Assembly (NCBI GenBank): GCA_033398695.1
Contig: CM065802.1
Coordinates: 134,774,096 to 134,838,095, forward strand
DNA length: 64,000 nt
Direction: 5' to 3'
Source: Orobanche coerulescens
Lineage: Eukaryota > Streptophyta > Magnoliopsida > Lamiales > Orobanchaceae
Every line of letters begins with the position of its first letter. Position 1 is the first letter of the stretch. The notes under the pieces are model-generated. The model made no database searches, had not been told where the DNA came from, and saw nothing but the letters and a program-made list of their open reading frames with translations. Made by a program: the position numbers and the translations under genes. Positions 1 through 12,652 of this stretch are shown piece after piece.

Positions 1-450
1 ATCTAAACTTTCCTGCCATCGTCCCATCAGTATCCACTTGGTGTGGAGTATATCATGATAACTCAAAGAACATTATGGCGTACTCGATCACTGACATCCT
101 CCGTTGCTCCAGATTATAGAACTCAGCTTCCTTCTTGACCTTCTTGACCTTGATGGTTTTTGAAACATACTTGTCATAAAATTCTTCCCAATTGTAGTTT
201 TCCAGATGCTCGGCCATCACAATCTTCCTGCGTGCTTCCACCAGAAGAGTGCTGATCCAATGAGTTGAAAGAGCACACGAAAGATGCTCCTAGTCAGTAC
301 ACCTTAGGAAGTTGAGAATTCGTTCCATAACTCTAACCCAAAGCTCAGCATCGCTTGGTTTCGTGATCCGTTAAAAATAGGCGGATTATGCTTGAAAAAA
401 AGCTCCTCAATAGTGCGTGGGGTGGATGCACCGGTGGTGTAGGGTCACGA
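1..450 (-). pseudogene. Ty3/gypsy gag remnant
   Basis: Reading from about 440 down to 1, several frames together match the plant Ty3/gypsy Gag domain. A segment with NPPIFNG lies near 400, a CTD.EHLSCA segment near 290, and then an open stretch (241-53) contains NWEEFYDKYV, KEAEFYNLEQ and MSVIEYAIMF, the usual order in this domain. After that stretch the frame reads a stop, then YTPHQVDTDGTMAGKF, and runs off the window. At least two frameshifts and one stop break it, so it is a dead copy. Gag would form the retrotransposon capsid. No LTR, PBS or pol is visible here, so the lineage cannot be set. Confidence 0.75.
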
Positions 451-604
451 CTACACCATCATAACGCACCAACACACCCTTAATAGAATATATCTGGTAG
501 CAAGGTTGAGAAAGAGAAGATAACATCATACTCATGATAAGATGACAATGTCTTTTCACCGGTGGGAAAAGGCCAGTGGTCTATTGGGCCTATACATATC
601 GACA
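451..604. other. No gene recognised
   Basis: AT-rich filler between the gypsy gag remnant and the Copia integrase remnant. No open frame, terminal repeat or RNA gene was seen. Confidence 0.5.
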
Positions 605-3050
605 TTTACGCCCCCTTAGCACTAAAGCCAGAGGTGGATAGTACTTCATCACTTTTATCGATAACTTTAGTCCATATGAATATGTTTATCTAATAAAGCA
701 TAAATATGAATCCGTTGAAGTGTTCAAAGAATGTAAGAATGAAGTACATAATCAAGATTAAAGCCCTTCGATGTGATCGAGGTGGTGAATACATGAGCCA
801 AAATTTCGATGATCATCGAAGGGATTGTCACAAATCTTCGTTTATTCTTTTTGATTGTGTTTGCGCCGCTCATCTCTTAAAATCTTTCGAAATCGAGAAT
901 CGTGAGACTCGCCCAACCTAGTAAAGGGGCTTGAGGCCATAGATAAACAACCCGAAGATCTAGAAAAGAAAGTGGTAAACCAATGCCAATTTTGATTTGA
1001 TTCGAGGTTTTAGAGCCGTGTACATGTGTGGGCGATTCCTTTTCTTCTTTTTTCCGGGAGAGGAGGGAGAGTGAGTGGCTCATTCATTCTCTTCTCTTGT
1101 TTCACAACTCACTCCACTTGGAACATCACAACACAATGGTGTGTCCGAGAGGAGGAACTGAATCTTATTGAATATGGATTGCTCCATGATGAGTCAAATG
1201 GATCTTCCATATCCCTTTGGGCCACGTCTTGGAGACAACAACATTCATACTTAACCATGTTCCATCTAAGCGGTCGAACAAACTCGTACGAGAAACGGAC
1301 TAGGAGGAGACTAACCATGTCTTTTCTAAAGCTTTGAGGTTGTGAAGCATTCATAAAATGCCAAGTAGAGGATAATACTGGCATCTAGGTTTGAAAAGTA
1401 TTTTATTTGTGGGATATCTTACGTTATTTCCAAAAGAGACATTAGGAGAAAAGTAATTCTTGAGGGAACTCACTCATCAAAACTGAACAAACTCAACAAA
1501 AAATTAAAGTCATTAGAGTGTACCAGCTCTTTGCAAATTTGATAGGGTCAACATGAGACTGATATCTCGTAACAGATGATCATCATGTTAACACTCATAG
1601 ATGATGAGCCATGTACCTATCAAGAAGTGTTGGGAAAGGTGCGAATGGTCTTCAAGAAGAAGAATGATATGGATGGAAAGGTGCAAACCTACAAAGTTAG
1701 GTTGGTTGCAAAAGATTTCACGCAAACTCATCGTACTGACTATGATAAAACTTTTTCACCAGTCACCATGCTTAAATCTATAAGAACTCTCATTGACATT
1801 GTTGCATACTATGATTGTGAAATGTGGCAAATGAATGTCATAACAGCATTACTTGAAAATGTGTTCATGACACTACTGAAGGGTTTTATTCATCTAAAAA
1901 GTTCTAGAAAGGTATGCAAGTTAATAGATCCATCTATGAATTGAAGCAGACTTCTCAGTGTTGGAACCTTCATTTTGATGAAACAGTCCAAGAGTTCGAA
2001 TACATAAAGAACAACGATGAACCATACAAGAAGGTTAATGCGAGCACAATTGTATTCATAATCTTATATGTAGATGATATATTACTCATTCAAAATGATA
2101 TACCAACCTTGCAGACAACCAAGACTTAGTTGGGATGTTATTTATCAGAAGATTTAGGAGAAGCTGCCTAGATCCTTGTAATTAAGATCTACAGATATTG
2201 GTCTTAATCTGAGTCAAAGTACTTATGTTGATAAAGGATTGAAAAGGTTCAATATGCAACTCTAATAGAGGATTCTTGCCAATGTCACATGACATTCATC
2301 TAGGTAAGACTCAATGGCCTTTGACACCTGATGAGTGAGCCCGCATGAGCAAGATTCCCTAAGCTTCAGGCTTCAGCAATAGAATCAATCATGTATACCA
2401 TGATCTATACTCGACAAAATAAGCATGACAAGTAGATACCAAGTAGATCCAGGTGAACGTCACTGCACTGAGGTCAATACCATCCTAAAGTACTTAGGAA
2501 TGACTAAAGATGCATTCCTAGTTTATAGAGGTGTCAGAGACGAGATGGTTGTAAATTGTTACATCGATGCAAGTTTCGAAACCAACAACGACGATTTTAG
2601 ATTGTAAAGTGGTCGTGTGTTTGTGATGAATAGAGATGTGAGCTCGGAGAGTTCCAAACAAAGCACGACCGCAGATTCTACAACATAAGCCGACTACTTG
2701 ACAACATCAAGTGCACCTAAGGAGGTTGTGTATTGTGGATCAAGAAGTTTAATACCGAGTTTAAGAGTGGTCCCGACCATTGAGGGTCCTAAGAATCTTT
2801 ATTGCGACAATAATGGTGATATTTAGCAAGCTAAAAAGCCAAGGTCCCACCAAACATTCCAACACATACTCAGGAAATATCACATGGTCAAAGAGTTCGT
2901 CAGGCAAGAAGATATCAAGATTTGCAAAGTGGCAACCGAAGAGAGCAATTGTTGATCCGCTTACTAAGGCTCTCTCACGAGGCAAGCATGACTCGCGTGC
3001 TAGGTCGATAAGCACTAGAATCATGTATGACTGGTCCAAGTATAAGTGAG
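605..3050 (+). pseudogene. Degenerate Copia pol (integrase, RT, RNase H)
   Basis: Pieces of a Tork-type Copia polyprotein follow in the expected order across all three frames. Integrase core is at about 640-830, including KALRCDRGGEYMS. Its later part is at about 1100-1390, with NGVSERRN-like sequence at about 1135. Reverse transcriptase runs from 1640 to 2130: KVRLVAKDFTQT, DYDKTFSPVTMLKSIR, then the catalytic YVDD box at about 2069. RNase H is at 2425-3047, including NCYIDASFETN, YCDNNGDI and DPLTKALSRGKH near the C-terminus. Numerous stops and frameshifts make it non-functional. The order Int-RT-RH is diagnostic of Copia. A PPT-like AAGTGAGAGAT follows at about 3046. Confidence 0.9.
833..1105. 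other. Insertion splitting the Copia integrase
   Basis: Integrase homology stops near 833 and resumes near 1105. The break is flanked by TCACAA on both sides (about 827 and 1103), which looks like a short duplicated target. The roughly 270 bp between has no terminal inverted repeat or coding match that I recognise. Confidence 0.45.
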
Positions 3051-3053
3051 AGA

Positions 3054-5340
3054 TTGCTAGTAGTCATGCTCTAGGACCATGTGATGTGCCATTTTATTTG
3101 TAAATGTCACATTATTATTGGTTAATCAATAACATCTGTTTCTCGTTAATTATTATGGTATGTGCATGTTTCAATATCATAATAAATGAAATAATAATTA
3201 TTCATAAATAATAGTTATTCGAATAAGCGTGGTCATTCATGTCGAATGAAGACTCACAAGAATAGTAGACTATTATAAGTTTGATGGATAATAATGAGAT
3301 GATTATGTGTACGGTACAAACTAAACCTATGAGTATTGGTTAGAAAACGTTATACCATACAAATCCGCATTGAGAGTAGGCCTGTTACCGGTCCGGTTCG
3401 ATCCGGGTATTGGCTTAGCGGGCCAGACACGATAAGGTTACCGGGTATACCTGAGATAGGACCGATAAGTAACAGGTTAATGTCAGAACCGAAATCGGTC
3501 TGGTAAGCCAACCGGGTATTTTAGACCTGAGATCGGTAAGACCCGTACCGGTTAAGAACCGATAAGTCTCGGTTCATGGACTCATTAAGTACCCGAAATA
3601 TGACTGAAATCCCGATTCGTGAACTCGAATCAAGCTCGAACTTGTTTGAAGCTCAAACTCGAGCTCGAATCAAGCTCAAACACTCGAGAAAAAAAAATAC
3701 TCCTAAACACCGTTACCGGTCAAGCTCAAACCAAGCTCATACTCGACCATGCTCAAAATAAATCAAGAGCTCAACTACCCTTTGATTGTCTTTTACATGT
3801 GTGAGATATATAGAGGGCACAAAGAGGAAAACTTCTATAGCTATCCGATGTGGGACAATCCCATTTATATAAAGGAGGATGAAGCTCCATATGCTCTACC
3901 AAAGCGATGTGGGAAGACATTTATTATTGAGCAATTGATTTTGATCAAATAAAACTATTGTTTCTTTTATTTAAAATAGATTTGTAATTTTGTAACTATT
4001 ATAAACAAATTAATTTAATTTATTATTAATTTTTTTACATTATATTTTATAAATTATATAATTAAACTAATTATATATTAAAAAATCGAGTATCTCACTA
4101 TCGAGTCGAGTATCGGAGAGCTAATATAAAAAATAGTATTAAAAAATTACTAATCTATGGACATGTATGGTATCCATAAAATTAGTGAAAAATTATCGAT
4201 ATTTTTACCGGGTTAACCGTTTCGGTCCTTATCAGTTTCGGTTACAACTTCATTACTAGTATCCGGACCGCTAACGTTTCGGGTGAGTATCGGTCCCGAG
4301 TTTATTGGGTGGTTCTCGGGCAGTTCTCGAGTATACTTGGACTGCTAACAGCCCTAATTGAGAGTACTATAAGGAAATATCATAAGTGAATCTCAATATA
4401 TCATCATGTCAATAATCCTAAGACTTGAGGTTATTATAGCGTCCTACATGATGACCACTATGTCTTGAAGTAATCAAATGTCATACATGACATGACGATT
4501 ATATAGATTAACAACTGGGATTAGTAAAAATCATGCAAAGGGCAATGTATAATCAAGAGAGATATATATGTTGGGCCTTCGATGTGTAAGATTGAAGAAA
4601 ATGCATAGACATGCTCAAATAAAGTGTCATTTAATTCGATTACTATACTTGAGATCATAAAAACATATGAACATAAATAAGTATGGAATTAGTCATGACT
4701 TAGTTCAAATATGATATCACAGGACAAAGTGATTCAACACATTAAAAGATTTGAATGGGCTATGAACTTATATTATTTGGGTAGCCATATAATGTCTTGC
4801 TAGATACCAATTCTAAATTATTATTTAATAATCTATTAACTAATTACCAACATAATATAAATATTTGGGGTCACACATACGACAAGTTAGACAAGCAATA
4901 AAAATATACTGGGATCAAATAATGAATAATATATGTTAGATATTTACATATTTCATTATTTAATAGTTAAACTAAGCAAATACTAAAATAGTTAACTTTA
5001 TAGATTGCTTAGTATGTAAGAGAACTAATAGCAAGAGTTGTTATTAGAACATAACACGTAGCCCTAAAGAGAAGAGAGAAAAATAGGTACCCTCTCAGTA
5101 GAAACAAGCCTACCATCGCCCCAACCCCTTTCCTCGGTTGATTTTGATTAACATAGCAATCCTTCTAGCAAGGCATTCATTTCTTGCACTGTTTATCAAG
5201 GTTTTCAATGTGGATCTAGCAATCTTGATTTCTACCTATTCTTCATGTGTGGCTCACAGAAAGGAGGTGACTTACGTCAACTTCAAGTTCGCTAGATCTA
5301 GTTTCTCATCCAAGTGTATTTTTAAAAGCAATTAAGTTGT
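3054..5340 (+). repeat. 3' LTR of the degenerate Copia (right end uncertain)
   Basis: Immediately after the RNase H tail and a purine-rich GTGAGAGAT, sequence starting TGCTAGTAGTC has the position and form of a Copia 3' LTR. It is AT-rich, noncoding and split by the hAT-like element at 3377-4356. A CTAGCA end complementary to the start occurs near 5170 and again near 5220, so the right border is ambiguous. No 5' LTR is in the window. Confidence 0.55.
3377..4356. mobile_element. hAT-like nonautonomous DNA transposon, 980 bp
   Basis: Both ends are defined. A perfect 8-bp duplication ATTGAGAG lies at 3369-3376 and 4357-4364, and the terminal inverted repeats pair TAGGCCTGTTACCGGTCC with TAGGGCTGTTAGCAGTCC. 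An 8-bp TSD is the hAT hallmark. Inside are many repeats of ACCGGGT and CGGTT-like words in both orientations, and tandem AGCTCGAATC-type words near 3610-3680. There is no transposase, so it would need a related autonomous hAT in trans. It sits in the Copia 3' LTR and is younger than it. Confidence 0.88.
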
Positions 5341-6260
5341 TACAAGCGATTCTGAATTGGATTTTTTAATTTCATTTTGCTGTATTTTGACTGATTCATA
5401 TACCCAATCCATACAAAATCGAAGATTTCTGTGATTGAAAAACTGAGAGAGAAATGGAAAATTTTAAGTGAGAGAAGACAACCAAAAATTAGACATTTTT
5501 ATTGAGGCAGCTTTATCAAAAACTGCAAACAAGTGCCTCGAAGTGCTCAAAGCATGTTGAACACATCAAGTACCCATGTGACCATGTTTGAAGATTGTTA
5601 ATAAATAAATTAAGAGCGTGGTTTGACTTATTAGCTCTTCGCGTTGTTCCTAACCATACCCTTCTGAAGCTAGCAACGTATATCTAATGCGATTGGGAGT
5701 CACTGGAGATGTAGAAGAGGTCGTTCCTCTTATTTTCCTAACGATGGCTAGCTCACCATTCATTATTCGCCGACATTCCCTCTCCGGCCCCTTGATTCGG
5801 ATTTCACTCCTCAAGCACTAGCTCTTTCCTTTTGGGCATTGGCTCCCACTAAATCTACGACCCGTCCAACCCATTATCCATCCTCAAAAAAATCCTGGAT
5901 GCCGCCTAGCCAAAGGATATCAACTAAAGAACATATATGCACATGAATATATGAAATACACGCAAGTTCCAAGCTAGAAGTTGAACTGAAATCTAAAATT
6001 AGTTTCATTAAGGTGCCAAAGGCAGTTGCTTTGCTAAAGACATAGAAGAGCTTAAATTAAAAGCCTTTTTGAAGCAATTTCCAATGTCTACATGCTTTAT
6101 CTCGATAATTTGAAATATAGAGCAATCCCACACATCTATGTCTATCATCACCATAAACTACAAACATGAAATAATTAACTGAACTATATCACCTACCCAA
6201 CCAACATATGGTTCAATCAACACGAGCACCATTAAAATTATAGAAACACCCAAGGAATGC
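5341..6260. other. No gene recognised; possible DHAR intron 3 or disrupted 3' part
   Basis: Low-coding sequence between the Copia LTR and DHAR exon 3. The remaining DHAR exons should lie on this side, because the gene is on the minus strand. I translated likely stretches and found no match to the family's C-terminal domain. It may be intron sequence or unrelated flank. Confidence 0.4.
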
Positions 6261-6271
6261 AGGAGATTTTA

Positions 6272-6834
<563 letters not shown>

Positions 6835-6939
6835 GACCAGATCGCGAGTGTTTGGTTTCCCTGGGTAGATGGTGAAATTTTGTGTAGATACAAAAGAACT
6901 ACAAATATCTACTCCCTTTGCTTCTAATACAGGCCGTTT
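6835..6939 (-). promoter_or_regulatory. Probable DHAR 5' UTR/promoter remnant
   Basis: Sequence just upstream of the DHAR start codon. MITE-like sequence begins within about 100 bp, so any promoter further up would consist of transposon DNA. No clear TATA box was seen in this short stretch. Confidence 0.35.
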
Positions 6940-7011
6940 TAGGCATGTTTAGCAAACTAGTTGATAAGATAGTGGGTAGGTGATTGGGTAGCTGATAAGC
7001 TAGTTTATTAT

Positions 7012-7220
7012 GGGTATATTTGGATGACCATTTAATCTAGATTATAATCTTAATTTAGATTAAAGTTGGTTAAATATTTTAATTTGACCTTCAAATCTTA
7101 TTTGAATGGTGCTAATTTAATCTAGATTATAATCTTAATCTAGATTAAATTCAAACACTTTCGAATATAGCTTTCAACCCAAAGCTACAAGATTTACTTT
7201 TCATTCCGATTTTACCCTTA

Positions 7221-7266
<46 letters not shown>

Positions 7267-7695
7267 CAAATTTTATTTTTTCATTCCGATTTTACCCTTA
7301 ATAAATATTTGTATAAAATTTATATAATAATATAAGTGATAACATAAAAAAACTTAAAATACCATTAAAAGTTGAAAACAAAATAAATAATAATATTGCA
7401 TAATGTCAAATAATAATAAGCAACATAAGAGTTAATATATAAATATTAAGGTTGTTTTTGTAATATTATAATATAACAATAAATATAAAAGATGTACATT
7501 TATGTCATTTTATAAATTTCAGCTAGTATGATAGCTAGTTTTGCCAAACACTTTTAAATACAATAATCTAAATTATCATACTACAGCTAGATTATCAATT
7601 TTCAGCTAGATTATCTAGTATAATCTAAATTATTGGTTTTCAGCTAAATTATCAACAATCAGCTAGATTATCAGTTAATGCATCCAAACATACCC
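7012..7695. mobile_element. Tourist/PIF-Harbinger-like MITE
   Basis: Termini GGGTATATTTGGATG (7012) and CATCCAAACATACCC (7681-7695) are inverted copies with one mismatch and resemble plant Tourist ends. The 684-bp body is very AT-rich, carries repeated ATCTAGATTATAATCT words and has no transposase. Flanking triplets TAT and TGT differ by one base. Confidence 0.7.
7225..7262. repeat. (TA)n microsatellite
   Basis: About 18 TA units inside the Tourist-like MITE. Confidence 0.95.
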
Positions 7696-8337
7696 TGTGT
7701 AGCTGATTAGATAGCTGATAAGCTAGCTGATTTTAATGTAGATGTTTAGCAAATTAGCTGATAACCTAGCTGTTTTTTTTTATAAAATTACATCAAATGA
7801 CAGCACTTTTATTTTTCTATTATTTTTTAAACTTTCTCATTATATTTTAACAATAATTGTTATAAAATAAAACAAATGACATTTTTGTCTATTATTATTT
7901 TAATATATACTACCTCTAAATTACATGTACTATTCACGGTTCACTGTCACTTTGAAAAGTCATTGATAATTTGTTTTTATGGTTATAAATTCCAGCTGAA
8001 TATGACTTGTGTGTATAATTTTAGTTATGAACAAGTTCACAATAACAATAGGTATCAAAAAGATTCCGTAAAATATAAAAGATAAATCGAACACAAAATT
8101 ATTGTATTATATTTATAACAAAGTAATTCATTAGCAAGTGTAATAGAGTGATGATCAGACTAACCATAATTTTTCGCGTCCACCACTATTTGAAGCCTCA
8201 ATTTTTCCTGAAAAGTTAACGGATGGTGGGTTTATTTGTAATATGGCAATTACTCAGGGGGTATTTGTGTAAAAAAAACCCTATGTTTTTATTTAGGTCA
8301 CGAACATATATGGAATATATAAAAATGAGAAGCTAGC
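7696..8337. other. AT-rich flank, no gene recognised
   Basis: Continuation of the GCTGATAAGCTAG-rich sequence, then AT-rich DNA. A 69-codon open frame at 7876-8085 has no recognisable features and is probably chance. Confidence 0.45.
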
Positions 8338-8366
8338 TTCTTTTTTCATACAACAACAACAACATC
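8338..8366. repeat. LINE TSD and (CAA)n tail
   Basis: TTCTTTTTTCATA (8338-8350) is followed by CAACAACAACAACA. On the minus strand this is the (TTG)n simple repeat that ends plant RTE LINEs, next to one copy of the target duplication. Confidence 0.75.
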
Positions 8367-8760
8367 TAAGCCTTAGTCCCAAAATGATTTGGGTCGGCTA
8401 ACATGAATCAAACTTTGAAACCGTCAATGATCGTTACATAAATAACATAAAAGGGAAAAAAAGAGGGAAAAAAATAGAGAAAAGGGCAAAAAAAAAAGAG
8501 AATGAATGTTAACAAAAAAAATGAAAAATCCTGAAAAATAAATTAAAAGATAACATGAAATAAAATAAAATAGGAATAAAAAAAGAATCAGATTCCATCC
8601 ACCATCCGTATTCTTTCCCGCCACATTTGCCTCTCCATCGCCATACTTTCTCCAATTCCAAGAAACCACATATCATTTTCAATCATCTTTATCCAAGTTT
8701 TCTTGGATCTTCCTCTACCTTTCACAATATTACTTGTTCCCCAACTTTCTAGCCTCATCA

Positions 8761-10625
8761 CTAGGCATCAATAGGTCTTCTTCTCACATGGCCAAACCAT
8801 CGTAAACGATTCTCCATCATCTTGTCTTCTATAGACGCAACTCTTACCTTCTCTCTAATCACCTCATTTATGAGCCAATCATTTTTTGTATGACCACACA
8901 TCCATCGTAGCATACGCATCTCCGCCACATTCATCTTTTGAATGTGACATTGTTTTACAGCCCAACACCCGGTGCCATATAACAGTGCAGGCCTAATTGC
9001 CGTGCGGTAAAATTTACCCTTTAATTTATGAGGCATGTCAGGATCACATAAAACCCCTGTGGCACTCTTCCACTTCAACCACCCTGCCTTTATTCTGTGA
9101 GCCACATCGCCATGTAGCTCTCCATCCTTTTGGATAATAGATCCAAGATACCGAAAGAAAGTGGATCCATGAACAACTTTCCCATCATCTGTGATCATCC
9201 CCGCCTCTCTATCACTGTTTTCGCTAAACCTACACTCCATATATTCAGTCTTACTTCTTCTCAGCCTAAAGCCTCGAGCTTACAAAGTATCTCTCCAAAG
9301 TTCCAATTTCTGTTGCACTCCAAACTTCGTTTCATCAATCAACACAATATCATCAACGAACATCATACACCACAGAACGTCATTTGGAATTTCTCTTGTC
9401 AATTCGTCCATGACTATGGCAAATAGAAAAGAGTAAGAGCAAATCCTTGATGCACCCCAATCGTAATAGGGAATTCTTCTGTCGGACACTTGTACTAGCT
9501 CCCTCATACATGTCCTTTATAATGTCAATATATTTTCGCGATACACCCTTCTTTGCTAAGGCACACCAAATTACTTCCCTTGGTACTTTATCATATGCCT
9601 TCTCTAAATCAATAAAAACCATATATATCTTTCTTTTTATCTCGATAATGTTCCATCAACTGCCGGATAAGATAAATTGCTTCCATGGTCGATCTTTCAG
9701 GCATAAATCCAAACTGATTTTCTATTATCTTCACACATTTGCTGATCCTTTGTTCAATCACTCATTCCCACAACTTCATGGTATGACTCATTAGTTTAAT
9801 TTCGCGATAATTAGAACAATCTTGAACATCACTTTTGTTCTTATACAAAGGGACGAGAATACTTTTCCTCCATGCTGATGGCATCTTATTGATTCTTCAA
9901 ATCTTATTGAAAATCATAGTTACCCATTCGATACCTCCCGGGCTATCATTGATTTAATGCGAACGCAAAGGGCTAAAATAATGTACCAAACCAAGTGGTT
10001 CTGGCCTTTCCTTTCCTATTGGTTCGTAAAGGGTGAAACCCGCTCATTCCATAGGTATACCATCTGGTCCTTCTACTTTCTTTGACCCCATCTTCTTCAA
10101 TGCCATTGTCACTTCACCCTTTTGAATTCTCCTCTTAAACTCTCGGTTAACCATACTTGAGGGGATGTTTAAATTCCCAATATCTTGTTCTTGATGGCCA
10201 TTGAATAGGGTATCAAAGTATCACATCCATCTCTCTTTTATCTCTTTATCTTGAACCAAAACTTTTTGGTCAGAATCTTTCACACATTTAACTTTTCCAA
10301 TATCTCGCGTCTTCTTCTCTCTCATTCGATCAAGTTTATAGATATCTTTTTCCCCTTCTTTTGTATCTAATCTTGCATATAATTCTTGATTGACCTTTGA
10401 TCAGGCATTTTGCACTGCCTTTTTAGCTTCTGCTCGAGCTTTCTTGTACTTCTCATAATTCTCATCGCTCGAGCATTTACCCAGTTCCTTATAACATTCA
10501 CGTTTGGTCTTTATCGCTTGCTTAACTTTATCATTCCACCAAGATGTGTCCTTACTTGATGGTCTGTTTCCTTTAGATTCTCCTAGGACTTCTTTTGCAA
10601 CTCCCTTTATGTTATGCTCCAACAA
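8761..10625 (-). pseudogene. LINE reverse transcriptase region
   Basis: Segments in order on the minus strand: a linker with SSKDTSWWNDKVK (10625-10401), the palm start VFIDLEKAYDKVPREVIW (9622 down), and the catalytic FVDDIVLIDE (around 9350). The thumb/C-terminal region is at 9240-8761, with FRYLGSIIQKDG, RPALLYGTGCWA and RMLRWMCGHT. The wording is typical of RTE reverse transcriptases, which copy LINE RNA at nicked genomic DNA. Frame changes near 9400-9500 and in 9620-10400 break the protein. Confidence 0.88.
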
Positions 10626-10724
10626 GTTCTACATCGAATCTATATCCATCTCCGTGCAATCAGACCAAATACCACTATCAGCAATCTTAGCCACAAAAGT
10701 ATGTTGATTCTCCCCATGGAGATT

Positions 10725-11846
10725 TCACCACTTAATTCGAGGGTCAACTTGTGGTCTTCTCTTTCTTAATTGCCTCTTACCTCGAAAGTCAAGCACCACA
10801 ACCCTATGCTGCGTTGCAGCACTCTCACCGGGTATCACCTTGCAATTAGTAAAACTTTTCCTCCAAACATTCCTTACTAAAAAAAAATCAATCTGACTTG
10901 CATTACCTCTGTTTCGATATGTCGCCAAATGAGAGTCCCTTTTCTCGAACCAAGTGTTCATAATACCCAAGTCATAAGCTAATGAGAAATCTAATATACC
11001 ATTTCCTGCTTCATTCCTATCCCCAAAACCAAAGCCACCATGAACGCTCTCAAATCCATCTCCGCTAACACCGACATGCCCATTGAGGTCACCACCAACG
11101 ATCAATTTCTCACCCATAGGAATTCATTCGACAACCTCTTCCAAATCTTCCCAGAATTCTTGTTTGATCGATGCATCCAATCCTACTTATGGTGCATAAT
11201 CACTTGTGATAGTTAGAAACTCATCCCTTATCACAACATTAATACTCATTATTCTATCACTCTTTCTTGACACTTCCACCACATCATCAATGATTTATTT
11301 ATCAATGATGATACCCACTCCATTTCTACTTCTATCCTTTCCAGAGTACCAAAGCTTGTAACCCGAAGGAGCTAACACTCTTGCCTTTTCGCCAACCCAC
11401 TTAGTCTCTTGTAGACATATTATGTGAATCCTCCTCCTTTTCATAACCTCCCCCACTTCTGCTGATTTCCCCGTCAAAGAGCCAACGTTCCAAGTTCTAA
11501 ACCGCACCTTACTACCCTTACTAGCCGCATGAACTAACTTCTCTGTCTGTCCCCGCCCACGCTGTAAGGATCCTTGCACATTTGACACCACACCCATACT
11601 TCGAGGTGGCGCGCCGCTTCCAGACGACGACCTAGCAACCCTTACATATTTTTCACTACACCCGAGCCTATGAAGTGTAGCGCATCCTTGCTCAGACACC
11701 ATCCTCACATGTAAAGGTGGCGCACCGCTTCTGGGCGATGACCTAGCAACCCTCACATACTTTTCACTGCACCTGGGCCTATGAAATGCAGCGCATCGCT
11801 TCTGAGGAGACACCCCAATGATTTTCAAAATTTGATTCATGTCCAT
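10725..11846 (-). pseudogene. LINE endonuclease region with N-terminal repeats
   Basis: The open stretch 11846-11295 begins MDMNQILKIIG and contains two 35-40-residue repeats built on CSEKYVRVARSS..SGAPP. It continues into the endonuclease start RTWNVGSLTGKS and CLQETKW. After a break, 11117-10725 gives the endonuclease end: GGDLNGHVG, TYRNRGNASQIDF and QHRVVVLDF. These are endonuclease/exonuclease/phosphatase fold motifs, the enzyme that nicks the target for LINE insertion. Stops between 11290 and 11120 inactivate it. The repeats ahead of the endonuclease are not part of the enzyme fold. Confidence 0.87.
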
Positions 11847-11960
11847 AAAATGTGTCGAGTTTTACGCTGGTTGCCACTAACCTACCGCAACCTTCCTCTT
11901 TTATCCGGGCTTGGAACCGGCAATGAATGTCAAGAATACACCCACAGGCAGAGTTCTAGA

Positions 11961-12379
11961 TTCTTTTTTTCATAAGGATCCTTGCACATTTGACACCACA
12001 CCCATACTTCGAGGTGGCGTGCCGCTTCCGGACGCCGACCTAGCAACCCTTACATATTTTTCACTACACCCGAGCCTATGAAGTGTAGCGCATCCTTGCT
12101 CAGACACCACCCTCAGATGTAAAAGTGGCGCGCCGCTTCTGGACGATGATCTAGAAAACCTCACATACTTTTCACTGCACCTGGACCTATGAAATGCAGC
12201 GCATCGCTTCTGAGGAGACACCCCAATGATTTTAATTTGATTCATGTCCATAAAATGTGACGAGTTTTACGCTGGTTGCCACTAACCTACCGCAACCTTC
12301 CTCTTTTATCCGGGCTTGGAACCGGCAATGAATGTCAAGAAGACACCCACAAGCAGAGTTCTAGATTCTTTTTTTCATA
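11961..12379 (-). repeat. Tandem second copy of the LINE 5' end
   Basis: 11975-12365 repeats 11567-11960 closely, including two more CSEKYVRVARSS modules (12251-11970). Each copy ends with TCTAGA followed by TTCTTTTTTTCATA (11961-11974 and 12366-12379), the same word that flanks the LINE 3' end at 8338. Confidence 0.85.
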
Positions 12380-12652
12380 AGCTTGAAAAATCAGCTTATC
12401 AATCAGCTAGCTGATTTGAGAAGCTAGTCGTTTACGAAACGAGCTTTTTTTAGTCAATGGTCAAATAAGCTCCTAAAGCTTATAAGCTAGTGCTAAACAC
12501 AACCATAAATGAGCTGGATGTGTATAATGATTGAACTAAACTATGCTCGAGCACGAATCCATCCAATTAAATATTACTACGACCGAGCCGATTCGTTCAC
12601 TTGCAAAAATTAATTTGATTTTTTTACGTAAATATAAAATTAAAATTCAAAC

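Larger units (their letters stand above)
8351..11960 (-). mobile_element. RTE-clade LINE (non-LTR retrotransposon), decayed
   Basis: A minus-strand element that encodes an apurinic-like endonuclease followed by a reverse transcriptase and ends in (TTG)n, the layout of plant RTE elements. The 3' end has a conserved AAATCATTTTGGGACTAAGG segment. Target duplication TTCTTTTTTCATA is seen at 8338 and again at 11961 and 12366. The coding region is broken by several frameshifts and stops, so it is inactive. Its 5' part carries repeated CSEKYVRVARSS modules, described separately. Confidence 0.9.
6940..12510. mobile_element. DNA-transposon-like host sequence for the LINE and a MITE
   Basis: The left end reads GGCATGTTTAGCAAACTAG. 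The right end, reverse-complemented, reads GGTTGTGTTTAGCACTAGC. The stretches 6940-7011, 7696-7760 and 12380-12508 are full of inverted GCTGATAAGCTAG-type words. I read these as parts of one nonautonomous element split by the insertions at 7012-7695 and 8351-12379. Flanking triplets TTA and ATA are only roughly alike, so borders and superfamily are tentative. Confidence 0.4.
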
